From Rhodospirillaceae bacterium (lineage in GTDB: Bacteria; Pseudomonadota; Alphaproteobacteria; SHVP01), in contig PBKD01000010.1 of NCBI GenBank assembly GCA_002722055.1, forward strand, positions 1 to 64,000: DNA of 64,000 nt. Reading direction: 5' to 3'. The translations under genes were made by a program, and so were the position numbers. The notes under the pieces were generated by a model. The model made no database searches, was not told where the DNA came from, and was given only the letters and a program-made list of their open reading frames with translations. Of the stretch, positions 35,516-45,320 are shown in pieces. Numbering within the stretch: position 1 is the stretch's first letter; each line of letters begins with the position of its first letter.

Positions 35516-37966
35516 TTACTCATTTTTGTCTTTAAGTCTTAGATTCAAGTTGTCGTAGGGTGAGTTTTGTATAATTTTAGTTCTATATTTTTTTCCTAAA
35601 ATTAATATATCAAGTTCTTGGTTAATTTCTGAAAACTCCTTATCAACCATTGCAAGAACGATACTTTTATTTATTCTCCACCCAAAGCCACCTGAAGTAG
35701 CTCTTCCAACTAATTTATCTTGAAAATAAATAGGCTCAGATCCTCTGGCATCTGCATCGATTATTCCATCTACAGTTGCTGTGACATAAATATTTTTAAA
35801 TCCTTTTTGTTTAGTCTCTAATAAAGCTTTTTTTCCAATGAAATCTTTTTTATTAAAATCTATAAATCTATCTAAGTTAGATTCGAGTGCAGAATATTCT
35901 ATGGATAATTCCCTTGGAATTAACCTATAAGATTTTTCTAATCTTAGACTATCCATTGCCCTTATTCCAAAAGGCTTAATATTAAATTCTGCACCAGCTT
36001 TCATAATTAAATCAAAAATATAATTTTGCATTCCTATAGGGTGATGGATTTCCCATCCTAGTTCACCAACAAAGTTTACTCTTAGGGCATCTACACTTGC
36101 CGCACTGATACTAATTTCTTTGCCTGACAACCAAGGAAAATTCTGATTAGAAAGATCATCATTTGTAATTTTCTGGAGAACTTTTCTTGAATTTGGTCCT
36201 GCAATAACCAATACACCCATACTGTTAGTTAAATTATTTAGACTAACAGAATTATTATTTGGAAGTGACTTAAATAAATAATCCATGTCATGTCTTTCCA
36301 TTGCCCCTGCAGAAACAAGGTAAAATTCTGACTCTGCTTTTTTATAAACTGTAAACTCTGATCTAACCCCACCATCTTTAGTAAGGAGGTAAGACAGACT
36401 GATTTTTCCAATTTTGTCGGGTATGCTATTAGATAATAATTTATTCAACCAATTTTCGGAATCACGCCCAGTAACTAAAAATTTTGAAAAAGCTGTCATA
36501 TCTAATATGCCAACATTACTATGAACATTTTTACATTCATCCCCTACATATTTAAAATAATTTGACCTTCTAAAACTCCATTTTTCTTTTATGTTGGAAT
36601 TATCAGATATAAACCAATTAGGTCTTTCCCATCCATATAATTGACCAAAAACTGCTCCTAATTTTTTCATCCTTTCATAACACGGTGATTGTTTTAGAGG
36701 CCGAGCTGCTGGTCTTTCCTCGTCAGGAAAGTGAATAACAAAAACATTTTCATAAGCTTCTTCATTTTTAAGCTTTAAATAACCTTTAGATGCATAAGGT
36801 CCGAATCTTCTTGGATCAACTCCCATCATATCAATTGATGGTTCTCCATTTACAAGCCATTCAGCTATTTGCCAGCCAGCACCACCTGCTGCAGTTATTC
36901 CAAAGCTATGTCCTTCATTAATCCAAAAATTTTTCACATTCCACGCAGGTCCAATTAGAGGACTTCCATCTGGTGTATAAGCAATTGGTCCATTTATTAC
37001 TTGTTTAACGCCAACTTCTCCAAAAGCAGGAACACGATTTATCGCTGCTTCTATATGTACTTCTAATCTATCTAAATCACCCGGAAATAGATCATTTTCA
37101 AAATTTTCTGGAGGACCATCTAGGAAACAAGCGGGTGCACCCTTTTCGTAAGGACCAAGAATTAATCCTCCTCTTTCTTCTCTCATATAATAAGAACCTG
37201 GATAATCTGATTCTCTTAATACTCCCATTTCAGGGAGACCTTTTTCCTGTCTCTTTAAAATTTCAGGGTGAGGCTCAGTTACTAAATACTGATGTTCAAC
37301 TGGGAGAACTGGTATATCAATTCCTATCATTTTGCCAGTTTGTCTTGCGTGGTTCCCAGAACAACTAATAATATGTTCTGATAAAATGGTACCCTTATTT
37401 GTAGTCACTTCCCAAAGTTCATTTTTTAATTTTTTAATCTTTTCAACTTTTGTCCTTCTATAGATTTCCGCTCCAGCATTTCTTGCGCCAATAGCAAAAG
37501 CCTGTGAGAGATCAGCAGGTTGAATATAGCCGTCCTCTGGATGAAAAATTCCTCCTATTAAACCATTTGTATTACATAACGGCCAAATATCCTTTATGTC
37601 ATTTGGTTTGAGAAATTCAACTTTTACCCCAATTGTTTTCGCAACTCCTGAGTAGTATTCATATTCATCCATTCTATCTTTATTTCTCGCAAGTCTTATA
37701 TTCCCAACTTGTCTTAGACCGACATCTTGTCCAGTTTCTTTTTCTAATTGTTTATATAAATTAAGAGAATATTTATGAATTTGTCCAACACTATAACTTA
37801 GGTTAAATAATGGCAGTAATCCTGCTGCATGCCATGTTGATCCAGCTGTTAGCTCTGTTCTCTCACAAAGAGCAACATCCTTTAATCCCTTTTTTGTAAG
37901 GTGATAAAGTGTGCTTAACCCCACAACACCTCCTCCAATGACTAGAACTTTAACTTGTTTTTTCAT
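35516..37966 (-). CDS. Dimethylglycine/sarcosine dehydrogenase-like flavoprotein
   Basis: An 816-residue fusion of an N-terminal DAO-type FAD domain and a C-terminal GcvT-like folate domain. The FAD-binding VLVIGGGVVGLSTLYHLTKK begins at about residue 7. GSTWHAAGLLP holds the His that carries covalent FAD in mammalian DMGDH. The C-terminal part has AGPNSRKVLQKI, the GELGWEIHHP motif of the GcvT fold and GRATSGGFGW near the end. It oxidatively demethylates a methylated glycine and hands the one-carbon unit to tetrahydrofolate. It is divergent from a GcvT/DmdA-like gene, which suggests one shared catabolic theme. The exact substrate is uncertain. Confidence 0.85.
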   Translation of the reverse strand: MKKQVKVLVIGGGVVGLSTLYHLTKKGLKDVALCERTELTAGSTWHAAGLLPLFNLSYSVGQIHKYSLNLYKQLEKETGQDVGLRQVGNIRLARNKDRMDEYEYYSGVAKTIGVKVEFLKPNDIKDIWPLCNTNGLIGGIFHPEDGYIQPADLSQAFAIGARNAGAEIYRRTKVEKIKKLKNELWEVTTNKGTILSEHIISCSGNHARQTGKMIGIDIPVLPVEHQYLVTEPHPEILKRQEKGLPEMGVLRESDYPGSYYMREERGGLILGPYEKGAPACFLDGPPENFENDLFPGDLDRLEVHIEAAINRVPAFGEVGVKQVINGPIAYTPDGSPLIGPAWNVKNFWINEGHSFGITAAGGAGWQIAEWLVNGEPSIDMMGVDPRRFGPYASKGYLKLKNEEAYENVFVIHFPDEERPAARPLKQSPCYERMKKLGAVFGQLYGWERPNWFISDNSNIKEKWSFRRSNYFKYVGDECKNVHSNVGILDMTAFSKFLVTGRDSENWLNKLLSNSIPDKIGKISLSYLLTKDGGVRSEFTVYKKAESEFYLVSAGAMERHDMDYLFKSLPNNNSVSLNNLTNSMGVLVIAGPNSRKVLQKITNDDLSNQNFPWLSGKEISISAASVDALRVNFVGELGWEIHHPIGMQNYIFDLIMKAGAEFNIKPFGIRAMDSLRLEKSYRLIPRELSIEYSALESNLDRFIDFNKKDFIGKKALLETKQKGFKNIYVTATVDGIIDADARGSEPIYFQDKLVGRATSGGFGWRINKSIVLAMVDKEFSEINQELDILILGKKYRTKIIQNSPYDNLNLRLKDKNE

Positions 37967-38081
37967 AGCCTTCCCTTTTTGAACAAATCGTTTTTATCTT
38001 TTTTATTAATTATTTTCTTGAAGAGAGTCTAATCCTAATTTACGGTCTAAGGAATTATTTTTTTAAAAGGGGGCTTGTGTA

Positions 38082-39395
38082 ATGTCTGATAATTATAATC
38101 ATATTACTAGTGTTGATCAAAGTGACAGGAAAGTGCCAATTAATTTAAGACAGAGTGGCCCTACGCCAGTACAGATGTTAATTTCAACTCGTGTTAGAAA
38201 ATCACCATACTGGCACTTGTCAATACAAGAAGGTTGTTGGAGAGCCACAATTTATAACCGAATATATCACCCTAGAGGTTACGTAAAGCCAGAGGATGGT
38301 GGAGCGATGGTGGAGTATGATGCTTTAGTAAACCATGTAACAATGTGGAATGTTGCTGTCGAAAGGCAAATACAAGTTAAAGGTTCTGATGCTGAGGCAT
38401 TTGTTGACTATGTTATCACAAGGGATGCTAAAAGAATAAAAGATATGCATGCTAAGTATGTGATACTTTGTAATGAAGAGGGTGGGATATTAAATGATCC
38501 TGTTCTATTACGTTTAAGCAAAGATGAATTTTGGTTTAGTTTAGCAGACTCAGATTTAATGCTTTGGCTTCAAGGAGTTAATGTAGGAAAAAAATTTAAT
38601 GTTGAAATTAACGAGATAGATGTTGCTCCAGTTCAAATCCAAGGCCCTAAATCTGAAGCTTTAATGATTGATTTATTTGGTTCAAAAATTAAAGAGGTGC
38701 CTGTTTATGGTTTGATGGAGGGTGAAGTTGACGGTTGTAGGGTAATTATATCTCAAAGTGGTTTCTCTGGAGAGAAAGGCTACGAGATATATTTAATTGA
38801 TGCTACTCTTCATGCTGAGAAACTTTGGAATGCTGTTATTTCTGCTGGTAAGGCACACAATCTAATGGTGATTGCTCCTGCTCATCATAGAAGAATAGCT
38901 GCTGGAATTTTATCATGGGGCCAAGATGCAGATTTTGAGACAAGCCCATTTCAATGTAATTTAGGCTATCAAGTTCCAAGAAAAAAGTCAGCAGACTATA
39001 TAGGGAAAGAAAAACTTAATCAGCAAAGAGAAATGATTGAATCTGGAAACTATCCCTTTAAATTAATTATGGTCGGCCTAGTACTAGGTGGTAAACCTAT
39101 TGAGGAATATGCACCTGATTTTTGGACAATACATTCTCAAAAGGATTCTGATGCAGTTGGATATATTACTTCACCCTGGTATTCCCCAGAATTGGAGACA
39201 AATATTGCAATGGGTTATGTTCCAATAGAAAATAGCCAGGTTGGAACAAAATTATTTGTTAATCTTCCTGATAATTATTCTATTAAGGTTGGCGAATATG
39301 TCGATGCTGAGGTTGTTGAAATGCCCTTTAGACCTTCAGTTAATCCTAATGCTAGAGAAATAGCCAAATTAGATGGAAGAGATGCCGCATACTGA
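38082..39395 (+). CDS. GcvT-family aminomethyltransferase, DmdA-like
   Basis: A 437-residue folate-dependent methyl or aminomethyltransferase. GcvT-fold motifs: VTMWNVAVERQIQVKGSDA, GGILNDPVLLRLSKDEFWFS, ADSDLMLWLQG, VQIQGPKSEALM and GFSGEKGYEIYL. The ADSD and QGPKS blocks resemble DMSP demethylase DmdA more than glycine-cleavage GcvT. Other DmdA-like paralogues act on different methyl donors, so DMSP is only one option. A strong SD (AAAAGGGGG, 38065-38073) supports the start. It is divergent from the DMGDH-like gene over 115 bases and ends at a clear terminator. Confidence 0.75.
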   Translation: MSDNYNHITSVDQSDRKVPINLRQSGPTPVQMLISTRVRKSPYWHLSIQEGCWRATIYNRIYHPRGYVKPEDGGAMVEYDALVNHVTMWNVAVERQIQVKGSDAEAFVDYVITRDAKRIKDMHAKYVILCNEEGGILNDPVLLRLSKDEFWFSLADSDLMLWLQGVNVGKKFNVEINEIDVAPVQIQGPKSEALMIDLFGSKIKEVPVYGLMEGEVDGCRVIISQSGFSGEKGYEIYLIDATLHAEKLWNAVISAGKAHNLMVIAPAHHRRIAAGILSWGQDADFETSPFQCNLGYQVPRKKSADYIGKEKLNQQREMIESGNYPFKLIMVGLVLGGKPIEEYAPDFWTIHSQKDSDAVGYITSPWYSPELETNIAMGYVPIENSQVGTKLFVNLPDNYSIKVGEYVDAEVVEMPFRPSVNPNAREIAKLDGRDAAY

Positions 39396-39428
39396 TTTAA
39401 TTATTTAGTTATATAGCCTTACTTTATA

Positions 39429-39460
39429 AAAAAGCCCTCAAATAATTTTGAGGGCTTTTT
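39429..39460. terminator. Bidirectional Rho-independent terminator
   Basis: AAAAAGCCCTCAAA (39429-39442) pairs perfectly with TTTGAGGGCTTTTT (39447-39460) around a 4-base loop. T-runs lie on the exit side in both directions. It sits between the convergent GcvT-like and purine-permease genes and should stop transcription of both. Confidence 0.93.
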
Positions 39461-39469
39461 AGTCTCTGA

Positions 39470-40771
39470 CTAAAATAAGTCTTTGATATAATAAAGAATG
39501 CTTAAAATTGAAAGTATCCATACAGCTAAGTGAATCTCTTTCATAGCTCCGGTAGCGATTTTAATAGCAGTATAAGCTATAAAAGCAATTGCTATTCCGT
39601 TAGCTATGGAGAAGGTAAGGGGCATGATAACAGCACCAAGGATACCTGGACCATAAGCGGTAACATCATCCCAATCTAGATCTTTCAAGTTTCTTGCAAA
39701 AAAAGTAGCTACAAAAACTAAGGCTGGTGCTGTTGCCCAACCTGGAATAGTTTTTGCGATTGGGGCTAAAAATAAGCATAGTAAGAATAAAACTGAAACT
39801 GTTACAGCTGTTAGACCTGTTTTACCCCCTTCTTTTATACCAGCTCCGCTTTCAATGTAACTAGTTGTGTTACTTGTGCCTAGTAATGAGCCAATTGTGG
39901 TAGCAGCTGAATCACTCAGTATTGCTTTACCTAAACCATCAACTTTACCTTCATTATCAACTTTACCAGCTAAATTCGCTGCTGAGGTTAATGTTCCGGC
40001 AGTATCAAAGAAATCAACGAATAAAAATGTTAGAACAACAACATAAAGGCCAGCAGTAAATACTCCTCCGATGTCTAAAGCCAGAAAAGTTGGTGACATA
40101 TCGGGAGGTAAAAAGTTTCCTCCTCCCCATTTTGCATCACCAGTAATTAAGCCGATAATAGTAATTGCAATGATGCTAATTACAATTGACCCTGGAACTT
40201 TAAGTTTATCCAGAGCTACCATAGCAATGAAACCAATACAGGCTAAGAATACTGAAGATTCTGTCAAATTTCCTAGCGTAACAAGTGTAGCTTCACTGGC
40301 TACAACAATTCCAGCGTTTTTTAAACCAATAATTGCAAGAAAGAAACCAATTCCTGCGCCTATGCCATAACGTAAACTTCTTGGTATTGCTTCAATTATC
40401 CACTGTCTTAGTGGTGTAAGACTAATTATTACAAAAAGTATACCAGAGCAAAAGACGGCACCAAGCGCTATTTGCCAACTATGCCCCATTCCTAGAACAA
40501 CACCATACGCAAAGAATGCGTTAAGCCCCATTCCCGGGGCTAATGCTATCGGCCAATTTGCCCAAAGCCCCATAATTGCAGTTGCAATAGCTGCCGTTAA
40601 AATAGTTGCTGTAAAAACTGCACCAAAATCCATGCCAGCATCCTGCAGGATAAGTGGATTAACAACTATTATATAGGCCATGGTAAGAAAAGTAGCTAAA
40701 CCTGCAATCAATTCTTTTTTTATAGTCGTATTATTTTTTTCAATTTTGAAAATTTGTTCTAAAAATTCCAT
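39470..40771 (-). CDS. AzgA/PbuG-type purine permease (NCS2)
   Basis: Inner-membrane nucleobase transporter of 433 residues with about 12-14 hydrophobic segments. Family motifs: ELIAGLATFLTMAYIIVVNP near the start, LAPGMGLNAFFAYGVV near residue 77, and FVDFFDTAGTL with DSAATTIGSLLGTSNTTSYI in the middle. It likely imports hypoxanthine, guanine or adenine, perhaps with proton coupling. It is single-gene on its strand and ends at the shared terminator. No purine riboswitch was recognised in the short leader (40772-40832). Confidence 0.92.
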   Translation of the reverse strand: MEFLEQIFKIEKNNTTIKKELIAGLATFLTMAYIIVVNPLILQDAGMDFGAVFTATILTAAIATAIMGLWANWPIALAPGMGLNAFFAYGVVLGMGHSWQIALGAVFCSGILFVIISLTPLRQWIIEAIPRSLRYGIGAGIGFFLAIIGLKNAGIVVASEATLVTLGNLTESSVFLACIGFIAMVALDKLKVPGSIVISIIAITIIGLITGDAKWGGGNFLPPDMSPTFLALDIGGVFTAGLYVVVLTFLFVDFFDTAGTLTSAANLAGKVDNEGKVDGLGKAILSDSAATTIGSLLGTSNTTSYIESGAGIKEGGKTGLTAVTVSVLFLLCLFLAPIAKTIPGWATAPALVFVATFFARNLKDLDWDDVTAYGPGILGAVIMPLTFSIANGIAIAFIAYTAIKIATGAMKEIHLAVWILSILSILYYIKDLF

Positions 40772-40832
40772 TTAAAATTTCCCTAAAGCATATAAAAAGA
40801 TTTTATTAAATAAAACTAAATTAATTTTTTAA

Positions 40833-41069
40833 CTAAATTTTTCTCTTAGTGTAGAGATAAAGTAGTATAGCAAGCGCTATTAGGCCAACAAGCCCGTTAT
40901 CTCCAAGTTGTTGAAGTAAATTTGTTAAATTACCAACAACATCACCAGGTAAAAATTCGACAGCCTCCCCAAATAGTATTTGAAGAACTATACCCAAGGC
41001 AATTAGGGCAAGGCCAATTTCAATTAGGTGAAAAAGCCATCTTCTTATTTGATCCAACCAGCCCGGCAT
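40833..41069 (-). CDS. Small two-helix membrane protein
   Basis: A 78-residue protein with two hydrophobic segments (about residues 12-31, IEIGLALIALGIVLQILFG, and 58-73, GLVGLIALAILLYLYT). They are separated by an amphipathic Leu/Gln-rich linker, and the protein ends in a basic TKRKI tail. The function is unknown. A good SD (GGGAGGTAC, minus strand) precedes the ATG at 41069, which supports a real gene despite its size. It is 61 bases upstream of the purine permease on the same strand and divergent from the liv operon. Confidence 0.75.
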   Translation of the reverse strand: MPGWLDQIRRWLFHLIEIGLALIALGIVLQILFGEAVEFLPGDVVGNLTNLLQQLGDNGLVGLIALAILLYLYTKRKI

Positions 41070-41110
41070 AAGTACCTCCCTTAATAAGTTTCGCTTTTAT
41101 TATTATTTTC

Positions 41111-41142
41111 TTGTAAGTATTATCAGTCATGGTTACTTACAA
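41111..41142. promoter_or_regulatory. 9-bp inverted repeat upstream of the liv operon
   Basis: TTGTAAGTA (41111-41119) and TACTTACAA (41134-41142) form a perfect inverted repeat with a 14-base spacer. It lies between the divergent small membrane protein gene and livG. This could be an operator for a dimeric regulator; no T-run follows on the plus strand. The rest of this 256-base gap is AT-rich with nothing else that I can assign. Confidence 0.4.
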
Positions 41143-41325
41143 AATAAAAAACAACATGTAGTTAAAAATTATGATAAAAAAACTATATATTGCGATTTAC
41201 TTATAATTATTCTATTTCATTTAATTTTAATATCAAGTTGCAATTTATTTTTTAGAATTTAATTTTCTTTTTTTTGTTTATTTTAGTTATATTCTCTTTA
41301 ATTTACTTATTTATGGGTATTTTAC

Positions 41326-42108
41326 ATGGGTCAAAGTAGCCTTTTATCAATAAACAATGTTTCTCTAAATTTTGGAGGGCTTAAAGCTATTGATGAATTG
41401 TCGTTATCAGTTGAAAAAGGCACAATAACTTCAATTATTGGCCCAAATGGTGCTGGAAAGACCAGTTTGTTCAATGTTATTTCTGGATTCTATAAGCCCT
41501 CGTCTGGATCAATAATGTTTAATAATAATGAAATATCCACAAGTAATACACATATTAGAGCAAGCATGGGGTTAGCAAGGACATTTCAAAATATATCCCT
41601 TTTTCCTGGTATGACAGTTTTGGATAATATAAAGCTTGGGGCTCATTCTAAATTGAACTCAGGTTTAATTACCTCAGGTTTGCTATTTAAATCTGTTAGA
41701 GATGAAGAGAAGAAACTCAGGAAGTTTATAGAGGAAGAAATCATTGAATTTCTTGAAATTGACCATATAAGAAAACTTCCTGTTGCAATTTTATCATACG
41801 GTTTACAAAAAAGGGTAGAATTAGCAAGGGCTTTGGCTATGAGCCCAAAACTATTGATGTTAGATGAGCCAGTTGCAGGAATGAATAGAGAAGAAACAGA
41901 AGATATGGCCAGATATATTTTGGATATAAAAGAAGAGAGAGATACCACTGTCCTTCTTGTTGAGCATGACATGAAAATGGTAATGGATATATCAGACAAA
42001 GTAATTGCAATTAATTTTGGAAAGAAAATTTCTGAGGGAGATCCTAGTTTTGTCTCCTCTGATAAGAATGTAATTGATGCTTATTTAGGTAAAAGTGAAA
42101 TTTTATAA
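41326..42108 (+). CDS. livG: Branched-chain-type ABC transporter ATPase LivG
   Basis: ATP-binding subunit of 260 residues for a HAAT-family importer. Walker A is IGPNGAGKTSLFN near residue 40, the LivG-type loop GLARTFQNISLFPGMTVLDN follows, the signature is LSYGLQKRVELARAL and Walker B LLMLDEPVAGM. A signature with YGLQ in place of SGGQ is common in LivG. It is the first gene of a six-gene run with near-zero spacing; its stop abuts the livH ATG. Confidence 0.95.
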   Translation: MGQSSLLSINNVSLNFGGLKAIDELSLSVEKGTITSIIGPNGAGKTSLFNVISGFYKPSSGSIMFNNNEISTSNTHIRASMGLARTFQNISLFPGMTVLDNIKLGAHSKLNSGLITSGLLFKSVRDEEKKLRKFIEEEIIEFLEIDHIRKLPVAILSYGLQKRVELARALAMSPKLLMLDEPVAGMNREETEDMARYILDIKEERDTTVLLVEHDMKMVMDISDKVIAINFGKKISEGDPSFVSSDKNVIDAYLGKSEIL

Positions 42109-43011
42109 ATGTTTGACCCAATATTTTTAATTGAAAATAGTATTACAGGTTTATTTTCAGGAGGTATTTACGCCCTTATTGGGCTTGGTGTTGTATTTAT
42201 ATTTAGAGCCACCAAAGTTTTTAATTTTGCTCATGGTGCAGTAATTATGATTGGAGCATACTTTTATCTAACTTTTTCAGAAATTCTAATTTCTTTTGGT
42301 TCTCCTAATTGGTTAGTTTTTCTTATTTCTTTACCGGCTACATTCGTTTCAAGTGCACTCTTAGGTATGATTATTGAAAAATTTTTAATGCGGCCAATGA
42401 TGGGTCAGCATCCATTTCCGTTAATAATGATTACCATAGGTTTGATATCAGTTCTTGAAGGCTTATCAGCTATGATTTGGACACCGGCAGCTCAATACCC
42501 AAAACCCTTATTTCCTCTTGATATTGATTTTATAGGTTCTCTAGCAATCAATAGGCAAATGTTATTTAGCTTTATAGTCGCAATTATAATTTTTTTAATT
42601 ATTTCAATTATATTTGTTAGATCAAAAAGTGGTGTTGCAATTAGAGCAACTGCTACAGATCAATCTACTGCGGCATTGATGGGAATAAATGTTTCTGGAG
42701 TATTCTCAATTTCTTGGATTATAGCATGTGTTACTGGATCTCTAGCAGGGATTTTACTTTCACCTATAAATAGCCTTACACCTTCTCTTGGTATTGTTGG
42801 TTTAAGTGTCATTAGTGTCGTTATTCTCGGTGGCCTAGATTCAATTATAGGTGTTCTTATTGCGGCTTTTATAATTGGTTGGGTTGAATCAATGGCAAGT
42901 CATTTTTTGGGTGGGCAATATAAAGAAATTGTACCTTATGTAATAGTATTATTGATAATTATATTTAAGCCTCATGGTCTCATGGGTACACATCAAATAG
43001 ATAGGCTTTGA
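42109..43011 (+). CDS. livH: Branched-chain-type ABC permease LivH
   Basis: Membrane permease of 300 residues with about eight hydrophobic segments. Family pattern: SGGIYALIGLGVVFIFRATKVFNFAHGA near the N-terminus, SGVAIRATATDQSTAALMGINV (the cytoplasmic loop that contacts the ATPase) and VVILGGLDSIIGVLIAA. It pairs with LivM to form the channel. It starts directly after livG and is separated from livM by three bases. Confidence 0.95.
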   Translation: MFDPIFLIENSITGLFSGGIYALIGLGVVFIFRATKVFNFAHGAVIMIGAYFYLTFSEILISFGSPNWLVFLISLPATFVSSALLGMIIEKFLMRPMMGQHPFPLIMITIGLISVLEGLSAMIWTPAAQYPKPLFPLDIDFIGSLAINRQMLFSFIVAIIIFLIISIIFVRSKSGVAIRATATDQSTAALMGINVSGVFSISWIIACVTGSLAGILLSPINSLTPSLGIVGLSVISVVILGGLDSIIGVLIAAFIIGWVESMASHFLGGQYKEIVPYVIVLLIIIFKPHGLMGTHQIDRL

Positions 43012-43014
43012 AAA

Positions 43015-44058
43015 TTGATTATAGGTAATTATAAATCTAACTATAATTCAGATGAATCTTTCTTTGGTGATTGGCCAAATAAACTAGCTTTTATATTTTT
43101 ATGTGTGTTTTTGGTCATAATACCTTTTATATCATCCGGGTATATTATTTTTTTATTTACACAGGTTGCAGTTTTTATTATCGCAATAGTTGGTTTAAAT
43201 ATTCTTACTGGTTATACTGGGTTAGTGTCTTTAGGTCATGGAGCATTGGTTGGTGTCGGTGCTTACTCAACTGCGATTCTACAAAATCAATTTAATTTAG
43301 ATTTCTATCTAAATGTACCTTTATCAATTTTAATTACCGGCCTTATAGGAGTTTTTTTTGGTTTACCATCATTAAGGATTAGAGGTCTTTACTTAACAAT
43401 TTCTACATTAGCAGCAAGTTTTATTATTATTTTTATTTTACGAAATTGGGATTCACTTACAGGTGGTGATAGTGGACTTATTTTAGAACCAATTGAAATA
43501 TTTGGTATGAAACTCATTTCGGATAATGATAAATATTATTTTATAATTCCCATAGCGATAATATCTATTTTATTTGCGCAAAATTTATTTAGAACTAGAA
43601 TAGGTAGAGCTTTTATAGCCATAAGAGACGCGGATCTATCAGCTGAAATTATAGGTGTAAATATCGTAAAATTTAAGTTAATGGCTTTTGCCTTAGGGGC
43701 CGCTTATGCAGGTTTAGCTGGCTCACTTTGGGCTTATAATTTTCTGGCTATTCTGCCAAGTCAATTTGAACTACATTTATCTATCTTATTTTTAGCTGCA
43801 TTAGTTGTAGGTGGTTCTGCCCAGACATTAGGGCCGATTTTTGGTGCATTTTTTGTTGTAATTATTCCTGAACTTCTAAAATGGGTTATGGGGTTCCTTA
43901 CCCCTTTGAATCCAACAATAATGGAGTATACAGCTCCTGCAAATAGTTTCATTTATGGTATACTGATCATCGGATTTATGATTTTTGAGCCAATGGGTAT
44001 AGCCTCTATTTGGGCAAGATTTTGGAATTATGTTGGAAGATGGCCATTTTCACCATAA
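43015..44058 (+). CDS. livM: Branched-chain-type ABC permease LivM
   Basis: Second permease of the importer, 347 residues. Motifs are LNILTGYTGLVSLGHGALVGVGAYS, LPSLRIRGLYLTISTLAAS and the loop RIGRAFIAIRDADLSAEIIGVN. It starts with TTG at 43015, three bases after livH; the next in-frame ATG is far inside the protein, so TTG is needed. Multiple membrane segments are evident. Confidence 0.94.
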   Translation: MIIGNYKSNYNSDESFFGDWPNKLAFIFLCVFLVIIPFISSGYIIFLFTQVAVFIIAIVGLNILTGYTGLVSLGHGALVGVGAYSTAILQNQFNLDFYLNVPLSILITGLIGVFFGLPSLRIRGLYLTISTLAASFIIIFILRNWDSLTGGDSGLILEPIEIFGMKLISDNDKYYFIIPIAIISILFAQNLFRTRIGRAFIAIRDADLSAEIIGVNIVKFKLMAFALGAAYAGLAGSLWAYNFLAILPSQFELHLSILFLAALVVGGSAQTLGPIFGAFFVVIIPELLKWVMGFLTPLNPTIMEYTAPANSFIYGILIIGFMIFEPMGIASIWARFWNYVGRWPFSP

Positions 44059-44088
44059 AATATTATAATATTATTCATGGAGGAATTT

Positions 44089-45306
44089 ATGAGAAAAAAA
44101 TTTAATTTAAACAGAAGATCTTTTTTAAAAAGTTCGGCAGCTCTTACAGGCGCGTTTGCTTTTGGAGTGCCAAATATTATCAAAGCAGAGTCAAAATCTT
44201 GGGTTATGGCAAGTTCTTTCCCTTTGACCGGTCCTTTTGCTGCAGCAGGTAGTATGGGTCTAAAGGACTATTTAGATTGGGTTGAGATGACTAACTCAAC
44301 TGGTGGGATAGCTGGAAAAAAAATTAAGCCTGTTTACGAAGATTCTGCTTATGTTCCAAGTAAGTCACTTGCTAACTTTAAGAAAGCAATGTCTGCAGAT
44401 GATAAACCAGTTTTTTATGGAGGAGATTCTACGGGTTTTATGAAATTGGTTACCCCTGAATTAAATAGAACCCCTGTGCTTTGTGGAGGCACATCTTTTT
44501 CATCTGAATTAGCTGATCCAAAAACCCATCCATATCAATTTATCTCTGGCCCAACTTATAATTCAATGTTTGATATATTGTTGCAGTACATAAAATCAAA
44601 AGGTGGAAAGAAATTAGCATTTATTTATTCTGATACTGAATTTGGTAAAGACCCTATTGAGCATGGAGTTAAAAAAGCTAAAAGCCTGGGTATTGATGTT
44701 GTGCTAAAAGAAGTTACAAAGCCAGCAGGTGCTGAAGTAATGACTCACATTAGTTCACTAAGAAGAGCTGATCCAGAATATGCTATACTTCATGGCTATG
44801 TTACCGGAGTATGGCCACAAATTATTGGCGGTGCAAGAAAGGCTAAAATGAGTACTAAGTTTCTAGGAACTTTCTGGGGCATGGAAAAAATAATTGCTGA
44901 CGCGGTAACTAAGCAGTCTGGCCCTTTTTTAGAGGGTTATTCAGGAGTGACACCATATAGATATTTTTATGAGGCTAAAGAAGCCCCATCTTATGGGAAA
45001 TTTTTTGCTTTTTTAAAGTCTAAATATGGAGACGAATTCCCAGGTTACGTATCTACTTGGTCAGTTCAGATTATGTTTACTTATGAAATAGCTAAGTTAG
45101 CTATCGAAAAAACAGTTAATGCTGATAAAGAAGTTAATGCTAAAAATTTAGTTGAGTCATTAGAGTCTATAAAGAATTGGGACTCAGGTGGGTATATGGG
45201 TAAGCCAGTATCTATTGAAAATCATGCCATTGCACAAGGTAGAGTTTATTCTTATAAGACTTCAAACGGTCTTTTCCTTCCGATTTCGGACTGGATTACT
45301 GCCTAA
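44089..45306 (+). CDS. Periplasmic substrate-binding protein of the liv operon
   Basis: Type I periplasmic binding protein (Peripla_BP_6) with a Tat-like signal: NRRSFLKSSAALTGAFAFG after a basic start, cleavage probably near IIKAES. The mature part has SSFPLTGPFAAAGSMGLKDYLDW and AFIYSDTEFGKDP. The start is the ATG at 44089, because GGAGGA lies just upstream and overlaps an earlier in-frame ATG at 44077. The ligand may be an amino acid, an aromatic acid or another small acid. The downstream acyl-CoA ligase hints at an organic acid. Confidence 0.9.
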   Translation: MRKKFNLNRRSFLKSSAALTGAFAFGVPNIIKAESKSWVMASSFPLTGPFAAAGSMGLKDYLDWVEMTNSTGGIAGKKIKPVYEDSAYVPSKSLANFKKAMSADDKPVFYGGDSTGFMKLVTPELNRTPVLCGGTSFSSELADPKTHPYQFISGPTYNSMFDILLQYIKSKGGKKLAFIYSDTEFGKDPIEHGVKKAKSLGIDVVLKEVTKPAGAEVMTHISSLRRADPEYAILHGYVTGVWPQIIGGARKAKMSTKFLGTFWGMEKIIADAVTKQSGPFLEGYSGVTPYRYFYEAKEAPSYGKFFAFLKSKYGDEFPGYVSTWSVQIMFTYEIAKLAIEKTVNADKEVNAKNLVESLESIKNWDSGGYMGKPVSIENHAIAQGRVYSYKTSNGLFLPISDWITA

Positions 45307-45320
45307 ACCAGATAATTTTT

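Noticed and set aside
40772..40832. Purine riboswitch ahead of the purine permease
   Set aside because: The leader is only about 60 AT-rich bases and shows no recognisable aptamer core.
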